NCBI GenBank assembly: GCA_018873245.2
Contig: JAEMBT020000007.1
Location: 8,997,129-9,061,128, forward strand
Direction of reading: 5' to 3'
Origin: Archegozetes longisetosus
Lineage: Eukaryota > Arthropoda > Arachnida > Sarcoptiformes > Trhypochthoniidae
DNA length: 64,000 bases
Shown: positions 26,510 to 37,304 of the stretch, one piece after another
Numbering within the stretch: position 1 is the stretch's first letter
How the letters are laid out: each line of letters begins with the position of its first letter
Position numbers and translations under genes: made by a program
Notes under the pieces: model-generated
Told to the model about the DNA's origin: nothing
The model's database searches: none
What the model saw: the letters and a program-made list of their open reading frames with translations, nothing else

Positions 26510-29128
26510 ATGGGTTCAAATGGTTATGAAATCCGATTTGATGGCAAAGAAGTCATTCGTTTGACTAAATGGAAAGTGAGGGTCGGGTCAAGCGTTGGAC
26601 AATCGTCTCATTTGCTGTTCAATTATCGGATTTGTAATGAAGATCTTGAGCCGATCGGCGAAGAGTTGAAATTTAAATGCAATAAAATCGGAATTATTAT
26701 CAATAGTTTGTGCAAAAAAGAAGGAGATCTCATATTGCCCAACGATTTGTTGATTCAATACAGCAACTGTTTACACAACACCATAATGAAAGACTTGTGC
26801 GCTGATTGTGGCGCGAATATCAACACATTGGATGCGACTGACAGACAACGAATCACTGAACTGACAACCGTATCAATGGTTCACTCTGTGCCAGAACTTA
26901 GAGTTAGTAAAGAAAGAGCAGAGACGTTGGGCAGAGCCGACGAAATGAGACTTCTTAAGGATCGAAAACTTGTTTTGCTGGTCGATTTGGATCAAACAAT
27001 AATCCATTCGACGAATCATGACGTGCCGAAAGACATGGAAGATGTCTATCATTTCCAGCTTTACGGACCAATGACTCCGTGGTATCACACGAAATTCAGA
27101 CCGCATACCATTGATTTCCTTAAAACCATGTCCAAACTGTTTGAACTGCATATATGCACTTTTGGCGCGCGAAGATATGCACATGAAATCGCAAACCTTA
27201 TTGATCCCAAAGGACTCTATTTCCCTAAAGACCGTATTTTATCTCGCGATGAATGCTTTGATCCGACCTCAAAGACTGGTAATATGAAATCATTGTTTCC
27301 TTGTGGGGACTCTCTGGTTTGTATCATTGATGATCGCGAAGATGTGTGGAATTACGCACCAAATTTGGTTACTGTTAAGCCTTATATTTGTTTTCGCGAC
27401 ACGGGAGACATAAATGCACCTGAAAAACCTATCTCTGATCTATTTCTCAACCACACGACTGGAAGCAGTAATAAAACTGCAGCTCCTAAAGAGAATACAG
27501 AAGTCGATCAAATGAATGCTTTTGAAAATAAAACTGAGCCTACAATTAGTGGAGAGACAATAAAAACTGAAAGTATTGAAGAAAATATTCCAAAAACTGG
27601 AGAAACAAATGAGGAGAAAACTGAGAAAAATGATGAAAATACTTTGAAAACAGATCAAGTAATTAATGAAGCTATAGTAAAAACCGACGAAATAAGTGAT
27701 GACAACATTGAGACAACTGACAAAACAAATGATCAGACCGATGAAAAGGGTGAAGACAAAAATGTCGAATCGAAACAAACAAATGATGAAATGGTTGAGA
27801 AAGTCGATGAAGTAATTGATAAAAAGACCCTAACAACTGGTACATCAGAAGATATTTCTAAAGAAGGCATACAAGATAAAATCTCGACTGAAGCAAGTGA
27901 CACTTCATCAGATGTCAAAATTGATGCGGAAACGAATATTGAAGAAAGTTCGGAACAAGTCGAATCGAGTGAAGAAAGCGACAAACGAAAAGTTATTTAT
28001 GATGATAATGACGACTATTTGCTATATTTAGAAGAAATCTTGACTCACATACACTCTGAATATTACAAGGAATACGACGAAAAAATCAAGTATAAGTCAG
28101 AAGGAGAAGAGATCAAAATCCCAGATTTGAAAGAAATAATCCCAAGAGTGCGAAAATGTGTGTTAAGAGGGGTTAATATAGTGTTTAGCGGAGTTATCCC
28201 AACGAACATGCCCGCAGAGAAGCATAAGTTGTACAATATCGCAAAAAGTTTTGGCGCAACGGTCACACCAGATATAGTGGTGGAGGGATCACCAAAAACA
28301 ACACATTTAGTGGCCTCCAAGTGGGGCACAGTCAAAGTGAACAAATGCATTAAATCGAAAAATATATGGATTGTTAACCCAATGTGGCTCTACACTTGTG
28401 CTGAGAGATGGGAACGAGTCGATGAAAGACTATATCCTTTAGATAATGATTTTTCTGCGGAAAAAGACAAATTGATACCCAAACAAGTCCCTGAATCTAG
28501 TGTTAAGAACCGATTTGTTAATAGACCGCAGCCTAAAACTCCAGCCGTAAACGCTTGTCCAGTGTATGACCCAAAGACAGGAAAGCGCATCCGCGCTCAA
28601 AGTCAACCGACTGAAAATTCTTTTTTAGGCGTTAAGCCTGAAGTTCAACCTAAAAACGAAGAAAGAGATGCAAGTCAAATGCTCGAACAGAGCCGTCAAA
28701 TACAACCTCACAATATGTTGGAGTTTTCGCCGCTTTCAGGCTTTACTAAAAATGAGTTGCAAAGTATGGGCAAAGAAGTGGACGACGCTTGCAGTGAAGG
28801 CGACGCTATGAGTACTGGAAATACTGACAGTGAAAGTGATATCGATGTTGAAGAAGTTAAGGACGATATTAAAGCTGACAGAAAACGCGAATATGACTCA
28901 TCGAGTGATGAAAGTATTAATGATGACTGTCCAAAAGGATGGGCAAAGAACAAGAAGCAAAAGAGATCTCTTGATTATCATCTGGAAGAAGGTAATGACT
29001 CAACTGTAGACTCGTACGACTTCGAGAAAATGCGAGGGATTGATGGCGAAGAGTCGACTGATGAAGAGTCGATTGGTTCGGTTGATGAGGAAATGGCATT
29101 AGCTGTTGAGAGAGAGTTCCTTAGCTAA
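26510..29128 (+). CDS. RNA polymerase II CTD phosphatase FCP1 (CTDP1)
   Basis: Intronless, 872 residues. The N-terminal region (1-130) has a biotinyl/lipoyl-like fold typical of FCP1. The catalytic FCP homology domain (about 150-315) holds the DxDx nucleophile motif DLDQT (159-163), and later CIIDDRED with the second Asp pair. A long Glu/Asp/Thr/Lys-rich low-complexity linker follows (about 320-495). Then come the conserved segment DDYLLYLEEILTHIHSEYY, a BRCT domain (about 545-645: VNIVFSGVIP, TTHLVASKWGT, WIVNPMWLYTC, RWERVDERLYPL), and an acidic C-terminus ending EMALAVEREFLS, the usual position of the TFIIF-binding helix. It dephosphorylates Ser2/Ser5 of the CTD to recycle Pol II. Lack of introns contrasts with multi-exon neighbours, but no poly(A) scar indicates a retrocopy. 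Confidence 0.94.
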   Translation: MGSNGYEIRFDGKEVIRLTKWKVRVGSSVGQSSHLLFNYRICNEDLEPIGEELKFKCNKIGIIINSLCKKEGDLILPNDLLIQYSNCLHNTIMKDLCADCGANINTLDATDRQRITELTTVSMVHSVPELRVSKERAETLGRADEMRLLKDRKLVLLVDLDQTIIHSTNHDVPKDMEDVYHFQLYGPMTPWYHTKFRPHTIDFLKTMSKLFELHICTFGARRYAHEIANLIDPKGLYFPKDRILSRDECFDPTSKTGNMKSLFPCGDSLVCIIDDREDVWNYAPNLVTVKPYICFRDTGDINAPEKPISDLFLNHTTGSSNKTAAPKENTEVDQMNAFENKTEPTISGETIKTESIEENIPKTGETNEEKTEKNDENTLKTDQVINEAIVKTDEISDDNIETTDKTNDQTDEKGEDKNVESKQTNDEMVEKVDEVIDKKTLTTGTSEDISKEGIQDKISTEASDTSSDVKIDAETNIEESSEQVESSEESDKRKVIYDDNDDYLLYLEEILTHIHSEYYKEYDEKIKYKSEGEEIKIPDLKEIIPRVRKCVLRGVNIVFSGVIPTNMPAEKHKLYNIAKSFGATVTPDIVVEGSPKTTHLVASKWGTVKVNKCIKSKNIWIVNPMWLYTCAERWERVDERLYPLDNDFSAEKDKLIPKQVPESSVKNRFVNRPQPKTPAVNACPVYDPKTGKRIRAQSQPTENSFLGVKPEVQPKNEERDASQMLEQSRQIQPHNMLEFSPLSGFTKNELQSMGKEVDDACSEGDAMSTGNTDSESDIDVEEVKDDIKADRKREYDSSSDESINDDCPKGWAKNKKQKRSLDYHLEEGNDSTVDSYDFEKMRGIDGEESTDEESIGSVDEEMALAVEREFLS

Positions 29129-29725
29129 CTCTTCGATTGTATTGTTTGCACATCCATTCTAATTATCTCAATTCCATTCATCTTACCATTAATTGCTGTA
29201 AATTACACGGAATTTCGTTTATTTCGTAAATGCTAGTGATTTATAAGATTTTTAACCAAAGGTAAAAACTATAATTGTTAGAAGTATTTTAGAAGTAGTG
29301 CAAAGTTCTCTACTTTGGTTTGATATAAATGAAGACTTTGTTAATTGATTATTTTTAATTATTAAAATGGTTTTTGGACTGAGTTTGATTCCTTTAAATA
29401 ATAGAATTGATGAATGAATGAACAATTTTGAATGGAATATTTGAGACATTCAACATATCTATTTTCAGTTCATTTTTATTTGAAGAAAATATATCAATCA
29501 TTCAGTCATCAGAAAGGTTTTATGGATTGAATGAAAATGCCGATAGATTTAAAAAGAAAGATAAGTTAAACTGGATTGAATTTTATTCTTTACAATCAAT
29601 TTTGTATCGTATAAATTATTCTGAAAAAATTTATTCATTGCTTTTGAGAAATGATTTCGATATAACGCTATTAGCAAAAAATTAGTGCAAATCAATACTG
29701 CTTTAGAAATTATTCGATGAAAATT
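29129..29725. other. Convergent 3' ends of FCP1 and SEH1
   Basis: About 600 bp between the FCP1 stop and the SEH1 stop. A 70-odd-codon open frame at about 29470-29685 (+) lies here. It lacks an ATG and any similarity I recognise, so I left it out. Confidence 0.4.
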
Positions 29726-31033
29726 TCAATTAATTTGGGTTTGAATTGAATGTTTTTGATGTCTATTTTGCGGATTGAATGAGTTATTAAAATCATTATT
29801 ACTATTGAAATTATTGACTAAACCAGAATTAACACTATAGCCATCGGCTTTAAGTACTCCAACGTTTTTCCAGCTTTCAAGATAATTAGCTGTCGATAAG
29901 AAAGTTATAAATCATTCAGAAATAAAATTCTCTCAGAAGCCATACCTTTCCAAAGACGAACAGTTCCATCATCACCAGATGAGGCCAAAATAGTTCCCGT
30001 TATATTCCACGAAACTCTCCAGACTTGTGAGCCGTGGTCCTCAAAACTAGCCACAATTCGAATGTCGAATCGAGTCTTATCATAGGGAGTCAAATGTTGC
30101 GATAATTGTCCGCTCGAAGCAATGTGATTCATCGGCTCTTGAGGTAAAGGAGTGATTGATATGATTTTGACGTCTTTGGTGGTGGCGACTCCGAGTAAGT
30201 CATAAGAACGGCCTACATTTGGAGCGAAAGCGATGTCATGGACTGGTTCATTGATAACAGAGGCGTATTCGACTTTGTCCCAAACTCTCGAGTTTTCATT
30301 GTACTCATAGATCAGTACTTTAGACCCCGTACTGCTCGCGTCATCACTTCCCACAGCAATCATTGGTGACCGCAATCGAGAAAGCGATGGATTCCAAGTC
30401 AAAGAACTACAGGCTTTGTGGCAAGTGATTTCATACTGTACTGACCACTGGGAGACATTCATCACATCTGGCGCTTCATAGATCCGAACGATGCCATCAG
30501 AAGAACAAGTGGCCAAAAGAAGTCCGGCATGTTTTGGCGCGAACTTCACATCAGTGACTGATGTTCTGCTATCAACAAAACTGTGTCTTTTGATCCAAAC
30601 TGATTGATTGCGTTCTCCGTTGTTATTATCAGCGACTGTTTGGCGGAAAAGAGATTAAGAGAAAATGTGATAAAATCTGAGGAATAAATATTAGCAATGA
30701 GCGAATTACTCATTTCTTCCCAAACAATGGCTGTCCTGTCGAAGGAACAGGTGGCCAGAATTTGGCCGAACTCGGGGTGAGCCCAGGTCACTTTCCAAAC
30801 AGATCCGGAATGTGTTTTCCACGAAGCCGTACAAACCCATTGGGAGTCTTCTCCGATGTCCCAAACCTTTAATTAGATAAACATTTTATTAATAGATAAC
30901 CCATAGAAACAAATCTAATGAATACTTTGACGCTTTGGTCTGAAGAGCACGTAGCTAAACGTCTGCCATAGAAGTCATACGCGATGTCGTGAATCAAGTC
31001 TTTGTGGTCGGCGTGAATACTGCGGCCAAACAT
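29726..31033 (-). CDS. SEH1: Nucleoporin SEH1 (WD40)
   Basis: Four exons, 31033-30926, 30866-30710, 30635-29946 and 29889-29726, join in phase to 372 residues. Exon 1 gives [16 protein letters not shown] and [10 protein letters not shown], followed by VWD. Later repeats include [76 protein letters not shown]-type [15 protein letters not shown], and [28 protein letters not shown]. The last exon encodes [13 protein letters not shown] and an Asn-rich tail. SEH1 is shared by the Nup107-160 nuclear pore subcomplex and the GATOR2 complex that regulates TORC1. The WD-repeat series is complete and closely follows human SEH1. Introns are 56-79 bp. Confidence 0.95.
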
Positions 31034-31472
31034 TTCTACCAATCAATAGTTTAATAATAAAATGAAGTCAACATATTTTCAAACTAAATGTGTCTCATGT
31101 TTTTCAAAATATGCTTTGACTGACATTTGTTTAGTATAAGTGATGACATCTCTCTTTCGTTCGTTTGTTTCGTAAATGTTTCAAATGTTCTAAAACTTCG
31201 GTTCTGAACAAGTTTACGGTTAGGCCAAAAATACTATTCCTCGCAATTTGTTGTAACTTTTCAAAAATTCATTTTATTCAGCAAAACAAAAAAGACTTAA
31301 GATTTGTATCAGACATCCATTTAATAACATTTATTAAATCTATAAAAGTGTTTGAATTTTACAAAAGTTATAATTATTAGGTAAGGATTCTATTTAACTG
31401 AGAATAAAATGGCAAAAGTTTGGCCGAATTGTAGCATTTGGTTTTTCGTAAGAGTTTGACTCCATTATGGTT
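31034..31472. other. SEH1 upstream region and DUSP 3' region
   Basis: About 440 bp between two minus-strand genes. It must include the SEH1 promoter. A 71-codon open frame on the plus strand (31165-31380) has no recognisable similarity. Confidence 0.4.
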
Positions 31473-32470
31473 TCACTTATCCGAATGTAAATCTGGTTCT
31501 GTGAAATCGTCAGCTTCTGTACTGCACTGACTTTGAAGTTTAGATGAACTTTTAGGTAACTTCATATTCTTAGCAGCCTCGATATCAATCATTAACAATT
31601 GTGGATAGTCTTTCTCGTAGAAATCAGGAACCACTACTTGTACACCATCGCGACTTATTTGAATCATTTTGACTGAATTTTTTCCGCAAAGCTTTTTCTC
31701 GTAATGAGCTAGTTGCTGAAAGAATGCGGGATTAGGTTTGGATTTATCTCTTCGATCTTTAACATAAGTAAAGGCATTCCTTAGTGTCATCTTTTGATAT
31801 TTCATTAAATAAGCTTTAAATCAGAGAAAAACCAGTTATGATCTGAGACAAAAGTATCAAATCAAGTGACAAACCGATAACCAAAGTTGAAGACCTACTA
31901 ATACCAGCGACACAATGAACAAGAGTTCTGCCATTGTTTTGGGCGACTTCTTGGATTTTATCAGAAACTTCATCTAAATATTGCGACAAGTCATTGTCGA
32001 CTGAGTCGTCAACCTGTCAAATAGTGTTTATAAGTTAAGAAATATTTAGAAATACACTTATAATGAAGTACCGGAACTCTTATACATTCAATTCCTTCGA
32101 TATGAAGTTGTGGTGCTTCATAAGTAGCGTTTATGACACAACTTATTTTATGTTTAGCAAAGTTTTCTCTATTCAATCCTCCAATTCCTGTCAAATATAA
32201 GTTCTCAGTGATCTTATCGACTAAGCAAAGTGGTTCGCTCAAAATTAGTTTCAAGTCTGGAGCTGTGTTTGGGTTATTTTTCACTTTTTCTTGATCTGCT
32301 ATTGTGGCCAACTTCTTTACAACTACTCTAGTAATAGATAAACCACTGGCTGTTTGTGTCATATGTGCGGCTTTATAGAGGATACTTCCCTTTTTTAGAT
32401 TTTTACTAATTCCTTCGCTGCCCTTTTCTACATCTTTCGAACCATAACAACAGCTAAGATAAGAACCCAT
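31473..32470 (-). CDS. Atypical dual-specificity phosphatase, DUSP14/18/21-like, with acylation-type N-terminus
   Basis: Three exons, 32470-32072, 32013-31875 and 31813-31473, give 292 residues. The N-terminus MGSYLSCCYG has Gly2 followed by Ser6 and a Cys pair, as in myristoylated plus palmitoylated proteins. A basic, Ser/Lys-rich extension (to about 75) precedes the phosphatase domain, which begins LCLVDKITENLYLTGIGGL. The general acid region is VDDSVDNDLSQYL. The catalytic P-loop HCVAGISRSST spans residues about 167-177 (HCxxGxxRS). Then AYLMKYQKMTLRNAF and RDKSKPNPAFFQQLAHYEKKL match the DUSP14/18/21 branch, including VPDFYEKD near the C-terminus. Predicted to act on phospho-Tyr/Ser/Thr at a membrane. 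The substrate is unknown. Confidence 0.88.
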
Positions 32471-32803
32471 AATATATTCGGCTTAATTTTATAGAACTCA
32501 AACTGTACAAAATTTCTCAAATTTCGATAATTCAGCTCATCAATAGAGTGTAAAATTTGAATTAAAACTTTTGAATTTAACTTCTATTAAATAACAATTA
32601 TCTCATGACTGGTGATCATAGCATTGTTGCAATCAATAGTTTGACTGATATTTAATGATTAAACGCTTTTTGCTGGCGACTTACAACAATACAGGAAAGA
32701 TCAGACTAAGTCTAAATTACTTTCATAAATTTATGGTTGAACTTGTTTTCAAACGCGTACAAAATTTTATTGAAATAACAATGAATAAATTTTTATAAAT
32801 AAC
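32471..32803. other. DUSP upstream region and POP4 3' region
   Basis: A 333-bp AT-rich spacer between two minus-strand genes. It contains the presumed DUSP promoter; no motif is distinctive. Confidence 0.4.
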
Positions 32804-33532
32804 TCAAATATCACTAATAAATTTTCTGAGTTTTGGTCGAGCTTTAGATCTGTGATGTGAAGTCATCTTCAGATTAAATCCATTCAGTTTATAAATGACT
32901 CCGTTGTGTTCAAACGCAAAAACACTTCCATCTTTAGGAACAGCTTTATGGTAAAAGAAAACTTGTTTTAGCTTTAATACTATTTTGATTAATAGGAAAT
33001 TAATATTTAGTAAGTGCTTACTCAATAGTCTGTTTTCTTTATTTATAATCTTAAACGTATTTTTAGTTTCCTGAACAACAAATCCTTTGATTCCAACAAC
33101 TGATGGATTCTTTGAGGCACAAACGATGAAATACGAGGCGTGAAAGTCAGCTCTGATTAGTTTGATTTGATCGCCCTTTGACTTGACTTCAGCAATAACT
33201 GAATCGATGTACTTATGCCACAACTGATTGATTTGTTCAAAAGTTTGATATTTTAAATTATCTTTTGATATATTGAACAACAATTTTCTTTGTTTAGCAT
33301 TGAATCGATTGAGACATTTGTTATGTTTTTGTTTATTATGACTTGCATTGAATCCTTCGCTAAGGAGATATGTGGTATAACGTAATTCGCTTTCGATTAC
33401 AGTTTTGTTTAATTTATCTTTAACGTATTTCTCTGTTATATTCTTTGGTAGATTTTGATTCAAACCAATTCTATGTCCAACTAGTAACACTTCTTCAGGT
33501 AGTGATGAGTAAATGTCTATTTTGTCATTCAA
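32804..33532 (-). CDS. POP4: RNase P/MRP protein subunit POP4 (p29/Rpp29)
   Basis: Two exons, 33532-33022 and 32943-32804, give 216 residues (human 220). The intron (32944-33021, 78 bp, GTAAGC...AAAG) is a multiple of three and has no stop, so an unspliced frame is also open. The family pattern and phase favour splicing: KENRLL then TVPKDGSVFAF. The Sm-like core reads LIRADFHASYFIVCASKNPSVVGIKGFVVQETKNTFKIINK, with the C-terminal GVIYKLNGFNLKMTSHHRSKARPKLRK matching human Rpp29. An N-terminal helical region has NAKQRKLLFNI and EQINQLWHKYI. It functions in tRNA 5' processing and rRNA processing. A decayed copy lies at 7135-7320. Confidence 0.92.
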   Translation of the reverse strand: MNDKIDIYSSLPEEVLLVGHRIGLNQNLPKNITEKYVKDKLNKTVIESELRYTTYLLSEGFNASHNKQKHNKCLNRFNAKQRKLLFNISKDNLKYQTFEQINQLWHKYIDSVIAEVKSKGDQIKLIRADFHASYFIVCASKNPSVVGIKGFVVQETKNTFKIINKENRLLSKHLLNINFLLIKIVLKLKQVFFYHKAVPKDGSVFAFEHNGVIYKLNGFNLKMTSHHRSKARPKLRKFISDI

Positions 33533-34592
33533 ATATTTTATAAATAGTCTAAACTCTCAGATAAAAACTTTCTTAATGTAATCAATAAATTGATTGCAAA
33601 CCTTTCGAATCCATTTATAATGATTTGAATGAATTTTTAAAATTGAATTTATGTAATTGTAGAAAATGTTTGGGTTGAAACGATTTCAAATTTAGTAAAT
33701 ATTTCAAACATAGCATTAATACGAGGGCTGAATGTGTCATAACTAGAATCCAGTCCTGAAATCAAGTTTTGATTAAAAAGTTATAACAAGTCAGTAACTG
33801 CTTGCTAATGAGTTCATAGTCTTATAAAACATTTTCAATGATAACCAGGCTCTAAATCCTGAATGAGAGTTTTCTTCTGAAGCAATAGACGATAAACTAT
33901 TTAATAATAATAGTAATAATACTGAGCAATACTAAAAATAACATTGGTTCATAACTCGATTGGCTCAGTCTTAAATATCTGAAGCATTAAGATCCAAAAC
34001 ATCTTTATGTAAATTTCCATTTATTTTCTCTTTTTACACTAATAATAAATACATTAATTTTGATGATTTTTATGAAGTTTGCATAAAATGTATCAATAAT
34101 GATATGTTAGTAAAAGTAAGCATGTAGTCCAATATTTGAATCCAATGTTTCTGAACTAAAGCTCCGATACTGTGGTTTGGGTTAGTTTAATATATACTAA
34201 TAAGTTAAAAGTCTGAAAATATAATCAAATTGTTTATTACTTAAGGAATGAGTTGCATATAAAAATGGATTTGTTTCGGCCTCAGACAATAAATGGCACT
34301 AAAATACATTAGATGTTGACAAACTAATTCATACTGCAATAGCTCCAATCAAATTGATTACACAATCGGTTCGCTAACATTGAAAAGAATTGAAATTACG
34401 CAAATACGCCAAATTACAAATTAATGAACGATATTATGAATAATGAAATAGATTTGTTTACCACTAAAAGATTGATTCTCTAGAAAAGGGAACACAAGCA
34501 CAATCTTCTGTACCATTAATTGGGTTACAAATGATTATATTTTGTATATTTATGTATACATAAAATGAAAAATTCGTCTTATATAATGATAG
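33533..34592. other. POP4 upstream region and C/EBP-gamma 3' region
   Basis: About 1.06 kb of AT-rich DNA between two minus-strand genes. I see no gene, repeat or RNA in it. Confidence 0.45.
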
Positions 34593-35111
34593 TTAAGCGG
34601 CATCGCTGTCGTCGTCATCGGCGTCAATATTTGATGACAATTGCGTGACATTATCATTAGAGGGGACTTTATGGTCATGACTGGCATCTACTGATGAGCC
34701 GTTAGTGAAAAAACTGAAGTCCACATCATTTAGTTGCCCGTTATGTGCAGTGCCCGCGTGCGCCAAAAACAGGTCTTTCAGAAAATTCAGTTCTTTGGTC
34801 AATATCTTAATCTTGGTCTCAAGCATTTCGTTTTCTTGTTTCAGTTGATTAACTCTTTCCAAAGTCTGTTGAGTTCGTATTTTACTTTTCGTTCTAGACT
34901 TCTTAACGGCCATATTATTGCGTTCTCGTCTCTTCTTGTATTCGTCGCTGTTTTTGTCCAAAACAACTCTATTGACTCGAGCGAATTGTTTAGTATCGGA
35001 ACCATTGTTAGAGTCAGATCCAGAAAATGAAGACGAAGACAAGTCATCACCTTTAAGCGACTCGTTTTCCATAGACTTGAGCTTCTTTGGGATCTTATTG
35101 ATAGGCGCCAT
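34593..35111 (-). CDS. C/EBP-gamma-type bZIP transcription factor
   Basis: Intronless, 172 residues. An N-terminal Ser-rich acidic stretch precedes the bZIP at residues about 55-118. The basic region is [19 protein letters not shown], with the DNA-contact signature RNNMAVKKSR, followed by QTLERVNQLKQENEMLETKI and LTKELNFLKDLFLAHA. The MAVKKSR variant and LTKEL-LKDLF zipper end match C/EBP-gamma (insect Irbp18) rather than C/EBP-alpha/beta. The protein lacks a long activation domain and ends with an Asp-rich tail. C/EBP-gamma dimerises with other C/EBPs and with ATF4, binding C/EBP-ATF composite sites. It is divergent from C/EBP, 17 kb away, and four GCAAT half-sites lie just upstream. Confidence 0.92.
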   Translation of the reverse strand: MAPINKIPKKLKSMENESLKGDDLSSSSFSGSDSNNGSDTKQFARVNRVVLDKNSDEYKKRRERNNMAVKKSRTKSKIRTQQTLERVNQLKQENEMLETKIKILTKELNFLKDLFLAHAGTAHNGQLNDVDFSFFTNGSSVDASHDHKVPSNDNVTQLSSNIDADDDDSDAA

Positions 35112-35163
35112 TCATATATAGATTAATTATTTACTTATTACTAATGAGAAGTGATGTTCAGAC

Positions 35164-35218
35164 TCGCAATGCTTGCAATCGTTTCCGTGTTATGCGTTAT
35201 GCAATCAAATGACGCAAT
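35164..35218. promoter_or_regulatory. Cluster of C/EBP / C/EBP-ATF half-sites upstream of C/EBP-gamma
   Basis: Four GCAAT half-sites occur within 55 bp, 50-110 bp upstream of the gamma ATG: around 35165-35169, 35175-35179, 35201-35205 (in GTTATGCAAT) and 35214-35218 (in TGACGCAAT, close to the CARE consensus TGATGCAAT). They fit binding by C/EBP or C/EBP-ATF4 dimers, which suggests autoregulation or stress regulation. The base order is seen; the function is inferred. Confidence 0.5.
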
Positions 35219-36489
35219 CCTTCTATCACTCGATTTGATTTGTTGGCGATTATAACTATTGAGATAAGCAATACTTCATCACTAATTATTCATTTTTGCA
35301 AATAAGTCAGCTTTTCAAAGTAATAATTATTTAATAAGACTAATTAATAATGAATAGTTTACTGATTGTTCACCAATGGGTGGAGACTTCATTTGAATAC
35401 CAGCTCTCTATTTATGTTTACTATATTATATCATTTATTTCAACTATATATTACTTCAATATTTCACTTATTTATTATTTAACTCTAATACTCTCTTTCA
35501 TACTTTTCAATACTCTTTAATTACAATTAAATTAACAAAACTTACATTAGATGTGATTGAGTTGAGGTTTAGGTGAGTCAGTTTCGTAATAATAAACAGA
35601 TATTTGTATTCGCTATACAAAGCAGTTATGGTCTCGTCTTTGTTGCCGCAATCGCTCAAGTCTTTCGTCATAATATTTGACTGGCTTAGAGTTTGCGCAG
35701 TATTTGTGTTTTGCGAACTTATTCAAAGAACTCGATTCATCCACTGCTCCACAGAACTTATAGTCACGTAATTCCATATCTAAATGTCATTAAACTCTTC
35801 GAAACACGAACATAGTTTTCAACTCTTTTTATAATAAAGGCTTTTACGCGTTTTAACTGTATTTGTAATAAAATAAAACAAATGAATTGACAAACAAGCT
35901 AAACTTCTTAGAAGTTCACTATATAGTACAGACGGAAACCTAACAATTATTGATAGCAACAAGAAAAAGGTCAACCTTGCTGTCATTGGCACCAATTTGT
36001 TACTGAGTTTCATGTTAAATTTGCTTTTATTACTATTCTATAAGTTTTCTAATATCTCGCATATTATGGTCTGATGGAAAACATGCCACCACAAGTACAT
36101 TTAGTTACTACCAACGATTATTAAGTTGAGTGTACAGTTGATCGACTAATTGCTAATAATTGATATAATAGTGACTGCTGTATTTTTTGAAACATTTAAC
36201 TAACCTTAATTAACTTTTGAATTTTACGCTAAATAAATCTGAAAATGCAATTCATGACAATTTTCTATCTTTAGAAGTGAAATTATAAACTTTTCAATTT
36301 CGTTCGAGTAGAGTTTCATTGATTCAATGCAATCTTAGTTGCATTTTGACGAATTAAATAAATTGAGCTGTTCCTGGATTTGGCGCCCAACATAAATTGG
36401 ACTAATTTCAAAACCATACGGTCTATATAAGCAAATACATTCACTATTAATTGTTGAGAACGTTGTTACAACTCAATATAAAGACAATG
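35219..36489. other. Non-coding DNA, left end of the C/EBP desert
   Basis: AT-rich sequence upstream of C/EBP-gamma. It has short open frames only and nothing recognised. Confidence 0.4.
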
Positions 36490-36710
36490 CCGTAGCTAGA
36501 ATTTTCTGTCTGAGACCAAAAGTTTCACATTGAATGCTCTGATTTGTAGAGGCAAACGAATACCAACATCAATATATCTGTTAATTTGTTATCAAACCTT
36601 TTATTAATGTCTCACAATAAGTAATCGATTGATGCATCAAATAAATATAGTTTCAAATTTTTCTGTGGTTTTCTCTCAGTACAGACTTGCGCTTCAATTT
36701 TTAAAAATCT
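36490..36710 (+). repeat. Dispersed repeat, copy A
   Basis: Shares an extended, gapped match with 48877-49085 in the same orientation. The best segment is TCTGTTAATTTG (36577-36588) through ATCGATTGATGC (36624-36635), then a CAGTACA(G/A)ACT block near 36680. Identity by eye is about 75-80% over ~210 bp. No coding potential or terminal repeats are seen. Confidence 0.7.
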
Positions 36711-37304
36711 CTGGGGACTACAGCCGTGTACAGAGATCTCAAAAAGTAACGCAACAAAAGAAAGGCTGGGCATGGGATTCAAATATTAAAAATATCAAAT
36801 ATATGTCTAAGCTATTTGTTAAAACGCATTTTCTCAGGCAAGGCTTTCAATGTATAGGTGAGTACTATCGGTCATAAAAGTATATGTTAGATAAAGCTTT
36901 TGCGCGCCTTACATAGTTAGGGATCACTTTAATATTTACGTAATCAACATTTTGAAAGCTTTATAAACCTTAGTTTAGGTTTGACTTATGTTATGATGAA
37001 CTTTTGCATTAATCGTTTCACTGATAAAGAGTTCATAAATTATTTACTTTGCATCAAACTTGACTCAATTATTTTAATTGATGAATTTAAGTTACTTATG
37101 TTAAAGTTCGATACAAATTATAACACTTTTAGAGATCTAAAGATAAGCTTCGCATTTCATGATTCGTATTAGAAATAATACTTATGAAAACAATATGGCA
37201 AAATTATTTATTCAATCTTTCCCTTATTTGGTTCAACTTCCATTGGTTTTTACTGTTTATTAAGCGCACATTTTGACATATACTCTTTTTTGACCAATAG
37301 TACT

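Noticed and set aside
26510-29128. FCP1 as a retrocopy because it has no introns
   Set aside because: The frame is fully intact, there is no poly(A) scar or flanking repeat, and several other genes here are also single-exon.
29428-29685. 85-codon open frame between FCP1 and SEH1
   Set aside because: It starts at TTG, has no recognisable similarity, and lies in the 3' regions of two convergent genes.
31165-31380. 71-codon open frame upstream of SEH1
   Set aside because: Low-complexity hydrophobic composition, no homology, and located in the probable SEH1 promoter.
36629-36877. 82-codon open frame in the desert
   Set aside because: It overlaps dispersed repeat copy A and is not open in copy B.
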